Shown: positions 25,411-33,713, counted from the stretch's first letter. The stretch is DNA of 64,000 bases from Streptomyces neyagawaensis (GCF_023516595.1 NZ_JAMGBG010000078.1:1-64000); one strand, 5' to 3'. The notes: generated from the letters alone by a model not told the origin. Numbers and translations: made by a program.

Positions 25411-26731
25411 GGGCGACGACCTTCGCTCCCCGAGCCTGGTCCACGGCCGCCCCGGGATCCGGAGCCCCGGCGGTCGGGTGGCCGGCGGTCCGCTCGTCGC
25501 GCCCCCGGTGCGCCCAGCCGGTCAGGGCGAAGGCCATCAGGGTGATGGCGGCGCACACCCAGCCGAGGGCGTCGAATCCGTACGCGGAGAACAGGGAGCC
25601 GAACACCGCCGCCCCGATGGCCACCCCGAGGTTGGTGGCGAGGCTGTAGAACGCGAGGATCGCACCTCGGTGCTGTTGCGAGCACTCGCTCAGCAGGGTG
25701 CTGAGCAGGGTGACCACGAGGCTCTGCATCGCCCCCCACAGGAACAGGCACACCACGAGGAGCGGCGTCCAGCGCGTGGCCTGCGGGATGAGCGCGAGGG
25801 CCGGTACGAGCCCCGCCAGCAGCACGACGAGCACACGCTCCTTGCCCCACTCATCGGCCCATCGGCCGGTGAGGAAGCTGGTCGCGAAGCCCAGACCGTA
25901 GAGAAGGATCATGATGCCGGTCATGGAGCTGCCCGTGCCGAAGCGGTACTGCAGGGCGCTGCCGAGGAAGGTGTACATCCCGTAGAAGCCCAGCATGTTC
26001 AGGAAGGTGGCGAGGACGTAGGTGGGCACACGGGGCGCCAGGAAGGCGCGGGCCGCGTCCCGTACCCAGCCGCGGTCCGACGGCTCGGCGGCCGCCTCTC
26101 CGTCCGGTGTGGCGCCCGTGTTGCCGGCGGCGGGGTCGGCGGCGGTGCCGCTTCCGCCGGCCCGGACCAGCACCACGGTCACGAGGGCACCGAGGATCGC
26201 GAGCAGCCCGAAGGTCCAGCGCCAGCCGACCCAGCCGCCGACGAAGGATCCCATCGGTACGCCGAGCACGAGCGACAGCGACCAGCTCGACACGATGATG
26301 CCCATGGCCCGGCCGCGGTGCCGGTAGGGGATCTGGTCACCGACGAAGGCGTAGGCCGTCGGGACGAAGGCGCCCGTCGCCAGACCTGCCAGGGCCCGTC
26401 CCGTGAACAGCAGGGCCGGTGAGGGGGCGAGCGCGCACAGGACGGTCCCCAGGACGAACATCGTCATCCCGATCGTCAGGCTGACCCGGCGTGACATACG
26501 GTCCCCGAGGGGAGCGAAGATCAGGGCGCCGATCGCCGTCGCGACGCCGTACACCGTGACGGACAGCGCCATGAGGGCCACCGAGGTGCGGAACGAGTCG
26601 GCCATGCCCACGAGAAGCGGTGAGACCACCAGCTCCTCCGAGCCGACCGCGAAGATCCCCGCCATCAGGGCGAGCACGGTCAGGAGCGGGAATCCGCCGG
26701 AGCGTTCCTCGCCGTTCAATCGGTCCGACAC
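25400..26731 (-). CDS. BacE-like major facilitator superfamily exporter
   Basis: The 443-residue protein has twelve predicted helices with a long hydrophilic central loop. MFS signature residues lie in GDRMSRR after helix 2 and GRALAGLATGAF in helix 4, a pattern of drug:H+ antiporters. In Bacillus the corresponding BacE exports bacilysin and gives self-protection; an equivalent role is inferred here. The GTG start at 26731 has GAAAGG upstream at a slightly long distance. A 75-bp gap separates it from the BacC-like gene, and its 3' end overlaps the aminotransferase gene. Confidence 0.85.
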   Translation of the reverse strand: MSDRLNGEERSGGFPLLTVLALMAGIFAVGSEELVVSPLLVGMADSFRTSVALMALSVTVYGVATAIGALIFAPLGDRMSRRVSLTIGMTMFVLGTVLCALAPSPALLFTGRALAGLATGAFVPTAYAFVGDQIPYRHRGRAMGIIVSSWSLSLVLGVPMGSFVGGWVGWRWTFGLLAILGALVTVVLVRAGGSGTAADPAAGNTGATPDGEAAAEPSDRGWVRDAARAFLAPRVPTYVLATFLNMLGFYGMYTFLGSALQYRFGTGSSMTGIMILLYGLGFATSFLTGRWADEWGKERVLVVLLAGLVPALALIPQATRWTPLLVVCLFLWGAMQSLVVTLLSTLLSECSQQHRGAILAFYSLATNLGVAIGAAVFGSLFSAYGFDALGWVCAAITLMAFALTGWAHRGRDERTAGHPTAGAPDPGAAVDQARGAKVVAHED

Positions 26732-26806
26732 TCGGCCAACCTTTCTTTTCTTTCTTTCGGTGCGGGGGGATCGCGAGAGGACGATCCGAAGGTCCTCCGC
26801 GGGCTG

Positions 26807-27562
26807 CTAGATGGCCGTGTAACCGCCGTCGACGGTGAGGGCGGTGCCCGTGATGAACGAGGACTTGTCCGACGCGAGGAAGAGGATCGCGTGGGCGACG
26901 TCCTCGGGCGTGCCCAGGCGGCCGATCGGATTCAGCTTGGCCTTCTCCGCCTTGACGGCGTCGTCGTGGCCGTTGGAGACGTCCGTCATCGGGGTGTCGA
27001 TGATGCTGGGGCAGACGCAGTTCGCCCGGATGTTGTGTCGCGCGTAGTCGATGGCGAGGGACTTGGTGAGCATCAGTACGCCGCCCTTGGTGGAGTTGTA
27101 GGCGGCTATGCCGGGCCAGGCCACCAGGCCGCTGACGGAGCAGACGTTCACGATGGCCCCGCCGTGGGCGGCCGACATCATCTGGCGCAGGGTGTGCTTG
27201 GAGCACAGGAACATGCTCTTCAGGTTGGTGTCGACCAGCCGGTCCCACTCGTGCTCCTGCATCTCGTGCAGGGGTGTGGTGACCTCGATCCCGGCGTTGT
27301 TGACGAGAACGTCGAGTCGGCCGAAGGTCTCGGTGGCGGTGGTGACGAGCTGCGCGCAGTCCGCCTCCACGGTGAGATCGGTCGGCACGAAGACGGCGTC
27401 GAGCCCTTCCTCCGTGAGCTGCGCGACCACGCCCTCACCGCCCTTCTCGTCGATGTCCGCGACGACGACCTTCGCGGACTGCCGAGCGAACTCGATCGCG
27501 GTCCGGCGGCCGATCCCGGAGGCGGCACCGGTGACGATGACCACCTTGTCCTTGAACGCCAC
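26807..27562 (-). CDS. BacC-like short-chain dehydrogenase (dihydroanticapsin dehydrogenase)
   Basis: The 251-residue SDR has the NAD-binding TGAASGIG, NNAG and the catalytic Ser/Tyr/Lys (CSVSGLVAW, YNSTK). Long stretches match what I recall of Bacillus BacC almost word for word, including VLVNNAGIE, SVSGLVAWPGI, KGGVL.LTKS, RLGTPE and VDGGYTA. BacC oxidises the C7 hydroxyl of dihydroanticapsin to the ketone of anticapsin. GTG 27562 is preferred because AGAGGAG lies nine bases upstream; ATG codons at 27580 and 27586 have no ribosome site. It follows the BacG-like gene, the stop of which overlaps these upstream bases. Confidence 0.88.
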   Translation of the reverse strand: MAFKDKVVIVTGAASGIGRRTAIEFARQSAKVVVADIDEKGGEGVVAQLTEEGLDAVFVPTDLTVEADCAQLVTTATETFGRLDVLVNNAGIEVTTPLHEMQEHEWDRLVDTNLKSMFLCSKHTLRQMMSAAHGGAIVNVCSVSGLVAWPGIAAYNSTKGGVLMLTKSLAIDYARHNIRANCVCPSIIDTPMTDVSNGHDDAVKAEKAKLNPIGRLGTPEDVAHAILFLASDKSSFITGTALTVDGGYTAI

Positions 27563-27576
27563 GAGTCGGTCTCCTC

Positions 27577-28344
27577 TCATACGCATGTCATGTGGCCGCC
27601 GTCGACGGAGATCTGCTGCCCCGTCACATAGGAGGCCTCCTCGGACGCCAGGAACCCGACGAGGGCGGCGACCTCCTCGGCGGTACCCGGCCGGTCCATG
27701 GGGATGGACCGCCGCATCCGGTCCTCGGCCTCCTGCGGCGAGATCCCCTCGGAGCGACTCATGTGCCCCACGGCACGGTCGTACCGCTGGGTGCGGATGA
27801 CTCCGGGATGCACGCAGTTCACGGTCACTCCGTGCGGGGCGTACTGACTCGCCAAGTACTTGCCGGCGTTCGCGACGGCCGCGTTCACCAGACCGGAGAG
27901 GAACAATCCGGGGGCGGGTTCCTTTCCGGCGTTTCCGACGACATTCACGATGCGCCCGAACCTGTTGCGCATCATGAGCGGTGCCACCAGCTTGATCAGG
28001 TCCAGGTACGGGACGAGCTTCTGCTCCATGGCGGCACCGATGTCGTCGGCCGACACGCTGTCGAAGGCGCCCGGCGCCGGACCCGGCGCGTTGTTGACCA
28101 GAACGTCGATCCTTCCGAACCGGCGTTCCGTCTCACCGACGAGTTCGGCACGGAAAGCGGGCGAGGTGATGTCTCCCGCGATGACGCACGGGGTGGGTCC
28201 GCCCACGGATTCCGCGGCGACCTTTTCCAGGTCGCTCCGATTTCGGGCACAGAGGACCGTGGCATGGCCGGTCGCGTTCAGGCGCAGCGCGGTCGCCCTT
28301 CCGATTCCGCGGCCGGCCCCCAGGACGAGTGCCAGTCGGGTCAC
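27577..28344 (-). CDS. BacG-like atypical short-chain reductase
   Basis: The 255-residue SDR has a cofactor motif LGAGRGIG. It lacks the normal Tyr of YxxxK: the segment reads NAAVANAGK, so only the Lys remains. The same loss occurs in Bacillus BacG, and other blocks also match it (FGRIVNVVGN..KEP, VNCVHPG, IPM.R.G.AEE, SEEASYVTGQQIS.DGG). BacG reduces the conjugated dihydro-4-hydroxyphenylpyruvate to the tetrahydro compound with NADPH. The GTG at 28344 has AGGAAAG close upstream and shares GTGA with the BacB-like stop codon. Confidence 0.87.
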   Translation of the reverse strand: MTRLALVLGAGRGIGRATALRLNATGHATVLCARNRSDLEKVAAESVGGPTPCVIAGDITSPAFRAELVGETERRFGRIDVLVNNAPGPAPGAFDSVSADDIGAAMEQKLVPYLDLIKLVAPLMMRNRFGRIVNVVGNAGKEPAPGLFLSGLVNAAVANAGKYLASQYAPHGVTVNCVHPGVIRTQRYDRAVGHMSRSEGISPQEAEDRMRRSIPMDRPGTAEEVAALVGFLASEEASYVTGQQISVDGGHMTCV

Positions 28345-29042
28345 TCGCTTTCCTGTTCCGAGGCCGGTTTCGGGACCCGGTGGTAGCGCGGCGGGATGAA
28401 AATGTTCAGGGAACGCGCCACGGCGGTGTTGGGATTTGCTGCCCCGTGCCCCTCCTGACTGGCGCAGAAGTAGGTTCCGCCGAAAAGCAATTCATGCCGT
28501 GAGCCCTCGACGGTCATCTCGTAACGACCTTCCAGGCATGTGCCGATCTGTTCGTGGGAGTGCTTGTGATAGGGCATCTCGCCACCGGCCGGAATGTTGG
28601 CGAGCATGAGCTCGATCCAGTCCGCCAGGAAGAAGGTGACATCCATGCCGACGAACTTGCGTGATTCCAGCGGTTCGAGGAAATAGCCGCTGGGGGCGGG
28701 GTAGCTCTCCCCGGGCTTGTCGCGCTTGATCTCCAGCAGGACGGTCTCCTCGGCGGACGTGTTCGTCACGGAGAGGCATGCTCCGGGCGGGGCGACGAAG
28801 ACGTCGTGCTCGGCCGTCATCGACTTCGTGACGCCCTCGACCGTCACGGCGAGTTCCCCGCGCACGACGATCCCGACCCGCGCCCACGCCGTCGCCGCCT
28901 CGTCGAGCACGGCTCCCGGCGCCAGATAGGAGAGCCGCACCTCGGTGTCGTCCCGCCGATAGGAATCGCTGCGCACGCCGTTCTCGTGCAGCAGCGCGTC
29001 AGCGGCCGGGAAGAAGGGGGTTTCACGCACACCGGTGGTCAT
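28341..29042 (-). CDS. BacB-like bicupin isomerase with a degenerate first metal site
   Basis: The 233-residue protein has two cupin domains (about 25-110 and 130-215). The second keeps the metal ligands HKHSHEQ plus a later His in EGHGAANP. The first has Ala and Thr where the His-x-His should be (DEAATAWARVG). BacB shifts the double bonds of the prephenate decarboxylation product to give the conjugated ketoacid. The ATG at 29042 is chosen because AGAAGG lies 6 bases before it, while the ATG at 29048 directly abuts that sequence. It overlaps the upstream gene by 20 bp. Confidence 0.83.
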   Translation of the reverse strand: MTTGVRETPFFPAADALLHENGVRSDSYRRDDTEVRLSYLAPGAVLDEAATAWARVGIVVRGELAVTVEGVTKSMTAEHDVFVAPPGACLSVTNTSAEETVLLEIKRDKPGESYPAPSGYFLEPLESRKFVGMDVTFFLADWIELMLANIPAGGEMPYHKHSHEQIGTCLEGRYEMTVEGSRHELLFGGTYFCASQEGHGAANPNTAVARSLNIFIPPRYHRVPKPASEQESE

Positions 29043-29655
29043 GTCCATCCTTCTTCCGCGAAAAAACGGTCCAGGTCATGGGGATGCGCGAGAACCTCTG
29101 GACAAACCTCAGGTTGTACTGCTCGACCGCCTGCTCGTTCGTCAGAGCGATGTTGTAATGCCCGTCGGCGACGCGGCCGGCGGCCTGGCTCGTGGAGGTC
29201 ACGGTCGCGACCTTCACAGGCCCGGCGACATGGTGCTCGAGCATCGGAACAGGAGCGGGGTGGCTGACGACCGTGTCGGTGCGCAGCACTTCGTCGTCGA
29301 ACGCGAAGTCGGGCCGGGTGGCGAGGCCGTATTCCGGCGTGCTCCCATGAAACACACTCACCGGCTGCAAGCCGGGATGCATATAGAACGCGTTGATTTT
29401 CGAGTAGGCGTGGGGTACCAGTGCGAGGTCTATGACTCCGTCGACGAGGGCGTCCATGCACCGCTCGAACGTATCCTCAAGAGTTATCTCGCAATTCTCG
29501 GGATCACCTATGCAGCGCAGCATCATCCGGGCGATGTGCTCGCTGCTCGTCCCTTCCGGTCCCAGCGTCCCGATCTTGACGGATCGAGCGGGATCCAGGG
29601 GAAACAGCGCCATGAGCGCCTGCCTCTCGACTCCGGGAATCCGTAATAATTCCAT
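29023..29655 (-). CDS. BacA-like prephenate decarboxylase with two leading TTA codons
   Basis: The 210-residue protein has the prephenate dehydratase-like fold signature TLGPEGTSSE near residue 30 and lacks the ACT domain of PheA. This fits the non-aromatising prephenate decarboxylases (BacA and relatives), which turn prephenate into dihydro-4-hydroxyphenylpyruvate. The start is ATG 29655 because GGAGGTGG lies five bases upstream; an ATG 12 bases earlier has a weaker site. Codons 3 and 4 are both TTA (29649-29644), the rare leucine codon read by bldA tRNA, which would delay expression to differentiation. It is the first gene of the operon. Confidence 0.85.
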   Translation of the reverse strand: MELLRIPGVERQALMALFPLDPARSVKIGTLGPEGTSSEHIARMMLRCIGDPENCEITLEDTFERCMDALVDGVIDLALVPHAYSKINAFYMHPGLQPVSVFHGSTPEYGLATRPDFAFDDEVLRTDTVVSHPAPVPMLEHHVAGPVKVATVTSTSQAAGRVADGHYNIALTNEQAVEQYNLRFVQRFSRIPMTWTVFSRKKDGHDHRCA

Positions 29656-29731
29656 GACCACCTCCATTCTTCCGCCTGGGCCAGTTGGCTGGCACATGTA
29701 TCTGGGGACGGACTGGAGCTTAAGGCACTCG

Positions 29732-29798
29732 CTTGAGCCGTTCAAGTGCGAACTTGACGGCTTTTGTTTCCCTTGTGTTTCGTCAACGCGAATCAAGT
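29732..29798. promoter_or_regulatory. Cluster of TCAAG/CTTGA half-sites upstream of the bac-like operon
   Basis: Half-sites lie at 29732-29736 (CTTGA), 29742-29746 (TCAAG), 29753-29757 (CTTGA) and 29793-29797 (TCAAG). The middle pair forms TCAAGT-gcga-ACTTGA. They fall in a noticeably AT-richer 200-bp stretch (29656-29859) that must contain the operon promoter. They look like operators for a pathway regulator, but no regulator gene is in the cluster. Confidence 0.5.
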
Positions 29799-29859
29799 CA
29801 ATGGCGCAATCCATTCCCCTTGCCGCACCAAGAACGGTGTTTCTCGGGGGCCTTTCCGC

Positions 29860-30312
29860 TCAACGGTCCTGGTCCCCGGCGAGGCCCGCCGCCGCCTCGT
29901 GCATCGCCAGTTCCAGCAGGGCCGGGTCGGTGAGGGTGCCGGTGCCGTCCGGGGGGATCAGCCAGCGCACGCCGCCGGACTGCCGACCGGGGTACGGCAC
30001 CACGATCCAGGTGCCGCGGCCCGCGCTGCGCACCCCCGTGCCGAGCCAGCGGGACGCCGTTCCCGGGGGCACGAAGAAGCCCATGCGGTCGTCGCCGAAG
30101 TCGACGAGCACGGGCCCGAGTCGGTCGATGATGCGGGTCAGAACGTCCAGCGTGGGGTAGCCGAGCTCCCCCGGCAGGATCAGCACGTCCCAGGCCCGGC
30201 CCGCCGGGAGCAAGGTGACTCCCAGGGGGTTGCGTTCCCACTCCCAGCGGCAGGCGTCCGGATCCGGCGCCACCGCTGCCAGCCACTCGACCGCCGTCTT
30301 GGCCCCAGTCAT
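29860..30312 (-). CDS. Conserved hypothetical protein (150 residues)
   Basis: I do not assign a function. The sequence is soluble, has no signal peptide or membrane segment, and starts MTGAKTAVEWLAAVAPDP. It contains Trp/Pro-rich turns (NPLGVTLLPAGRAWDVLILP, FFVPPGTASRWLG). The pattern recalls small primase/polymerase-like or nucleotide-handling proteins seen singly in Streptomyces, but the resemblance is weak. ATG 30312 follows GAGGAAGG. It lies between the bac-like operon and the polyamine operon and is probably transcribed alone. Confidence 0.7.
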   Translation of the reverse strand: MTGAKTAVEWLAAVAPDPDACRWEWERNPLGVTLLPAGRAWDVLILPGELGYPTLDVLTRIIDRLGPVLVDFGDDRMGFFVPPGTASRWLGTGVRSAGRGTWIVVPYPGRQSGGVRWLIPPDGTGTLTDPALLELAMHEAAAGLAGDQDR

Positions 30313-30445
30313 GACGGGGACCTTCCTCTCTGTAGAGCTCCGTCGGACGCGGGGTCGCGTCAGGAGCACAGACAGCGGTGCGGGGCGGGCATTACGCGGG
30401 TTCCCCTCATTTCCTGGTGGTGAATCCGATGATGGCATTCGAGCT

Positions 30446-30478
30446 GGGCGTACGCCGGTTCCAGCAAGGCGTACGCCC
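30446..30478 (-). terminator. Terminator of the polyamine operon
   Basis: GGGCGTACGCC (30446-30456) pairs perfectly with GGCGTACGCCC (30468-30478) around an 11-nt loop, 46 bp after the oxidoreductase stop codon. Confidence 0.75.
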
Positions 30479-30523
30479 ATGGCTCGCGAGCGCTTCGGTG
30501 CGCCCCCTCCATCCTGCGTGGTG

Positions 30524-31942
30524 TCAGCTGTCGAAGCCCAGCCCCAGACGGTCCATGGCTTTCAGCCAGAGGTTGCGCCGGCCGCCGTGGGAGTCGGCGC
30601 GGGCGAGGGACCACTTGGTGAGGGCGATACCGGTCCAGGCGAACGGTTCCGGCGGGAACGGCAGGGGCTTCTTGCGGACCATCTCCAGCTCGGTGCGCTC
30701 CGTGCGCTCCCCGGCGAGCAGGTCGAGCATGACCTCCGCGCCGAACCGGGTGGCGCCCACTCCCAGCCCGGTGTACCCGGCCGCGTAGGCGACCTTGCCC
30801 TGGTGGGCGGTGCCGAAGAACGCGGAGAAGCGGGAGCAGGTGTCGATGGCGCCGCCCCAGGCGTGGGTGAAGCGGACGCCCTCCAGCTGCGGGAAGCAGG
30901 TGAAGAAGTGGCCGGCGAGCTTGGCGTACGTCTCGGGCCGGTCGTCGTACTCGGCGCGCACCCGGCCGCCGTACGGGTAGATGGCGTCGTAGCCGCCCCA
31001 CAGGACGCGGTTGTCGGCGGAGAGCCGGAAATAGTGGAACTGGTTGGCGGAGTCCCCGAGCCCCTGTCTGTTCTTCCAGCCGATCGACGCCAGCTGGTCG
31101 GCGGTGAGCGGCTCGGTCATGAGGGCGTAGTCGTAGACCGGGACGGTGTACGCGCGGACGCGCTTGACCAGGCTGGGGAAGATGTTGGTGCCGAGGGCGA
31201 CCTGACGGGCGCGGACCTGGCCGTACGGGGTGCGGACGGCCATGCCGGCGCCGTACGCCTTCAGATCCAGCGCGGGAGTGTGCTCGTAGACGCGGACGCC
31301 GAGCTTCACACAGGCGCGCTTGAGGCCCCAGGCGAGCTTGGCGGGGTGCACCATCGCGACGCCCCGGCGGTCGTGGAGCCCGGCCTCGAAGGTCGGTGAG
31401 GCGACCTGTTCACGGACGGCGTCCGCGTCGAGGAACTCGATGCCGTCGGCGAGGCCCCTGCGGCTGATCTCGTCGTACCAGTCGCGCAACTCCCAGGCCT
31501 GGTAGGTCTCCGTGGCGACATCGATCTCACCGGTGCGTTCGAAGTCGCAGTCGAGGTCGTGCCGGGCGACCGCCGCCTCGATCTCGTCGAGGTTGCGGGC
31601 GCCCAGCTCCTCCAGCTTGTGGATCTCGTCCGGCCAGCGGCTGAGGCCGTTGGCCAGACCGTGGGTGAGGGAGGCGGCGCAGAAGCCGCCGTTGCGTCCG
31701 GAGGCGGCCCAGCCCACCTCACGGCCTTCCAGCAGGACGACATCCCGTCCGGGGTCGCGCTCCTTGGCGATGAGCGCGGTCCACAGTCCGCTGTAGCCGC
31801 CGCCGACGACCAGCAGGTCGCAGGTCTCGGCGCCGGTGAGGGCGGGCTCGGGGTGGGGCTTGCCGGGGTCTTCGAGCCAGTACGGGACCGGCTGTGCGTC
31901 GGAGAGAGACTTTGTCCAACGGTTCATGGCGCTAGGGGCCAT
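30524..31942 (-). CDS. PuuB-like FAD-dependent oxidoreductase
   Basis: The 472-residue protein is a DAO-family flavoenzyme. It has the dinucleotide motif VVGGGYSGLWTA (about 44-56), the FAD-binding block GWAASGRNGG and a C-terminal GYTGLGVGATRFGAE. It resembles gamma-glutamylputrescine oxidase (PuuB) and related amine oxidoreductases, which oxidise a primary amine to an aldehyde with release of ammonia and peroxide. It lies 37 bp after potC at the end of the transporter operon, so its substrate probably enters through that system. The ATG at 31942 has GGGAG at good spacing. No glutamylpolyamine synthetase (PuuA/GlnA3 type) or hydrolase is in the window. Confidence 0.85.
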   Translation of the reverse strand: MAPSAMNRWTKSLSDAQPVPYWLEDPGKPHPEPALTGAETCDLLVVGGGYSGLWTALIAKERDPGRDVVLLEGREVGWAASGRNGGFCAASLTHGLANGLSRWPDEIHKLEELGARNLDEIEAAVARHDLDCDFERTGEIDVATETYQAWELRDWYDEISRRGLADGIEFLDADAVREQVASPTFEAGLHDRRGVAMVHPAKLAWGLKRACVKLGVRVYEHTPALDLKAYGAGMAVRTPYGQVRARQVALGTNIFPSLVKRVRAYTVPVYDYALMTEPLTADQLASIGWKNRQGLGDSANQFHYFRLSADNRVLWGGYDAIYPYGGRVRAEYDDRPETYAKLAGHFFTCFPQLEGVRFTHAWGGAIDTCSRFSAFFGTAHQGKVAYAAGYTGLGVGATRFGAEVMLDLLAGERTERTELEMVRKKPLPFPPEPFAWTGIALTKWSLARADSHGGRRNLWLKAMDRLGLGFDS

Positions 31943-31979
31943 GATTTCAACTCCCTACAGAGAATTTCGACGGGCGGCG

Positions 31980-32780
31980 CTATGCCTTCTGCCGCTTTCT
32001 GCGGTTCGTGACGACCATTCCGGCCACCACGAACAGTACGGCGATCAGGAACATGGCCGTACCGATGACATTGATCTGGACGGGCGTTCCACGCTGTGCC
32101 GAACCCCAGACGAACATGGGGAAGGTGACGGTCGAGCCCGCGTTGAAATTGGTGATGATGAAATCGTCGAAGGAGAGCGCGAAGGCGAGGAGCGCGCCCG
32201 CCGCGATACCGGGAGCGGCGATCGGCAGGGTGACGCGCAGGAACGTCTGGACGGGGCCGGCGTACAGGTCCCGCGCCGCCTCCTCCAGCCGCGGGTCCAT
32301 CGACATCACGCGCGCCTTGACGGCGACGACGACGAAGCTGAGGCAGAACATGATGTGGGCGATGAGGATCGTCCAGAAACCCAACTGAGCACCCAGATTG
32401 AGGAACAGGGTGAGCAGCGAGGCGGCCATCACGACCTCGGGCATCGCCATCGGCAGGAAGATCAGCGAGTTGACGGCACCCCGCGCGCGGAACCGGTAGC
32501 GGACGAGCGCGAAGGCGATCAGCGTGCCGAGGACGGTGGCGCCGAGGGTCGCCCAGGCGGCGAGCTGGAGGCTGAGCGAGAGCGACCCGCACAGGTCGGC
32601 GACGCCGCACGGGTCGGTCCAGGCGGCCGTGGAGAATTCCTGCCACTCGTAGTTGAAGCGGCCCTTCGGCTGGTTGAAGGAGAAGACCGTGACCACGACA
32701 TTGGGCAGGAGCAGATATCCGAGGGTGAGCAGTCCCGCGATGACGACGAGATGCCGCTTGAGCCAGTTCAGGAAGGCCAT
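31980..32780 (-). CDS. potC: Polyamine ABC transporter permease PotC
   Basis: The 266-residue protein has six helices and the EAA loop LEEAARDLYAGPVQTFLRVTLP, as in spermidine/putrescine permeases. Its ATG directly follows the TAA of potB, giving TAAATG, so translation is likely coupled. It forms the membrane channel with PotB. Confidence 0.92.
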   Translation of the reverse strand: MAFLNWLKRHLVVIAGLLTLGYLLLPNVVVTVFSFNQPKGRFNYEWQEFSTAAWTDPCGVADLCGSLSLSLQLAAWATLGATVLGTLIAFALVRYRFRARGAVNSLIFLPMAMPEVVMAASLLTLFLNLGAQLGFWTILIAHIMFCLSFVVVAVKARVMSMDPRLEEAARDLYAGPVQTFLRVTLPIAAPGIAAGALLAFALSFDDFIITNFNAGSTVTFPMFVWGSAQRGTPVQINVIGTAMFLIAVLFVVAGMVVTNRRKRQKA

Positions 32781-33713
32781 TTAAACCAGATCCTCCGTCC
32801 CGGACCTGCGAATGTATACCGTGACCATGATGAGGATCGCGGCCATGAGGATGAACGAGAGGGCCGCCGCCGTCGGATAGTCGAGAATCCTCAGGAACTG
32901 GCTCTGGATGACGTTGCCGATCATCTGGGTGTTGGTGGAGCCGAGCAGCTCGGCGTTCACGTAGTCGCCGCTGGCGGGGATGAACGTCAGCAGGGTGCCG
33001 GAGACGACACCGGGCATGGACAGCGGGAAGGTGACCTTGCGGAAGGTGGTGAACGGGGTCGCGTAGAGGTCGCCCGCCGCCTCGTGCAGGCGTCCGTCGA
33101 TGCGCTCCAGCGAGGTGTAGAGCGGCAGGATCATGAACGGCAGGAAGTTGTACGTGAGGCCGCAGACCACCGCGAGCGGCGTGGCCAGCACACGGTCGCC
33201 CGCGGTGAGGCCGAGCCAGCTGGTGACGTCGAGGACGTGCAGCGAGTTGAGGGCGCCGACCACCGGGCCGCCGTCCGCGAGGATCGTCTTCCAGGCGAGG
33301 GTGCGGATCAGGAAGCTGGTGAAGAACGGTGCGATCACCAGGATCAGGATCAGATTGCGCCACCGCCCCGCTCGGAACGCGATCAGATACGCCAGCGGGT
33401 AGCCCAGGAGCAGGCACAGGAACGTGGCCGTGCCGGCGTAGAGCACCGAACGCAGGAACTGCGGGTAGTACTCGCTGAGCGCGTCCCAGTAGGTCGCGAA
33501 GTGCCAGGTGACCTGGTAGCCCTCCTCCAGGGAGCCCGTCTGCACGGACGTGGAGGCCTGGTAGACCATCGGCATCGCGAAGAACACGAGCAGCCAGATC
33601 AGACCGGGCGCGAGGAGCAGGTACGGCGTCCAGCGGCCCCTTCTGCGGGGCGGCTTCTCCGTCGGTACGGGGGCGAGGGGCGGTGGCGCCTCGGCTTCGG
33701 CGAGGGTCGACAT
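32781..33713 (-). CDS. potB: Polyamine ABC transporter permease PotB
   Basis: The 310-residue protein has a Pro/Arg-rich cytoplasmic tail, six helices and the EAA motif LHEAAGDLYATPFTTFRKVTFP. It starts at ATG 33713, overlapping the potA stop by one base (TGATG). A longer in-frame extension to 34067 lies inside potA and is rejected. It is a partner of PotC. Confidence 0.92.
   Translation of the reverse strand: MSTLAEAEAPPPLAPVPTEKPPRRRGRWTPYLLLAPGLIWLLVFFAMPMVYQASTSVQTGSLEEGYQVTWHFATYWDALSEYYPQFLRSVLYAGTATFLCLLLGYPLAYLIAFRAGRWRNLILILVIAPFFTSFLIRTLAWKTILADGGPVVGALNSLHVLDVTSWLGLTAGDRVLATPLAVVCGLTYNFLPFMILPLYTSLERIDGRLHEAAGDLYATPFTTFRKVTFPLSMPGVVSGTLLTFIPASGDYVNAELLGSTNTQMIGNVIQSQFLRILDYPTAAALSFILMAAILIMVTVYIRRSGTEDLV

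Noticed and set aside
27563..27586. Upstream ATG starts (27580 and 27586) for the BacC-like gene
   Set aside because: No Shine-Dalgarno sequence precedes them, whereas AGAGGAG stands at the right distance before GTG 27562, where the SDR fold begins.
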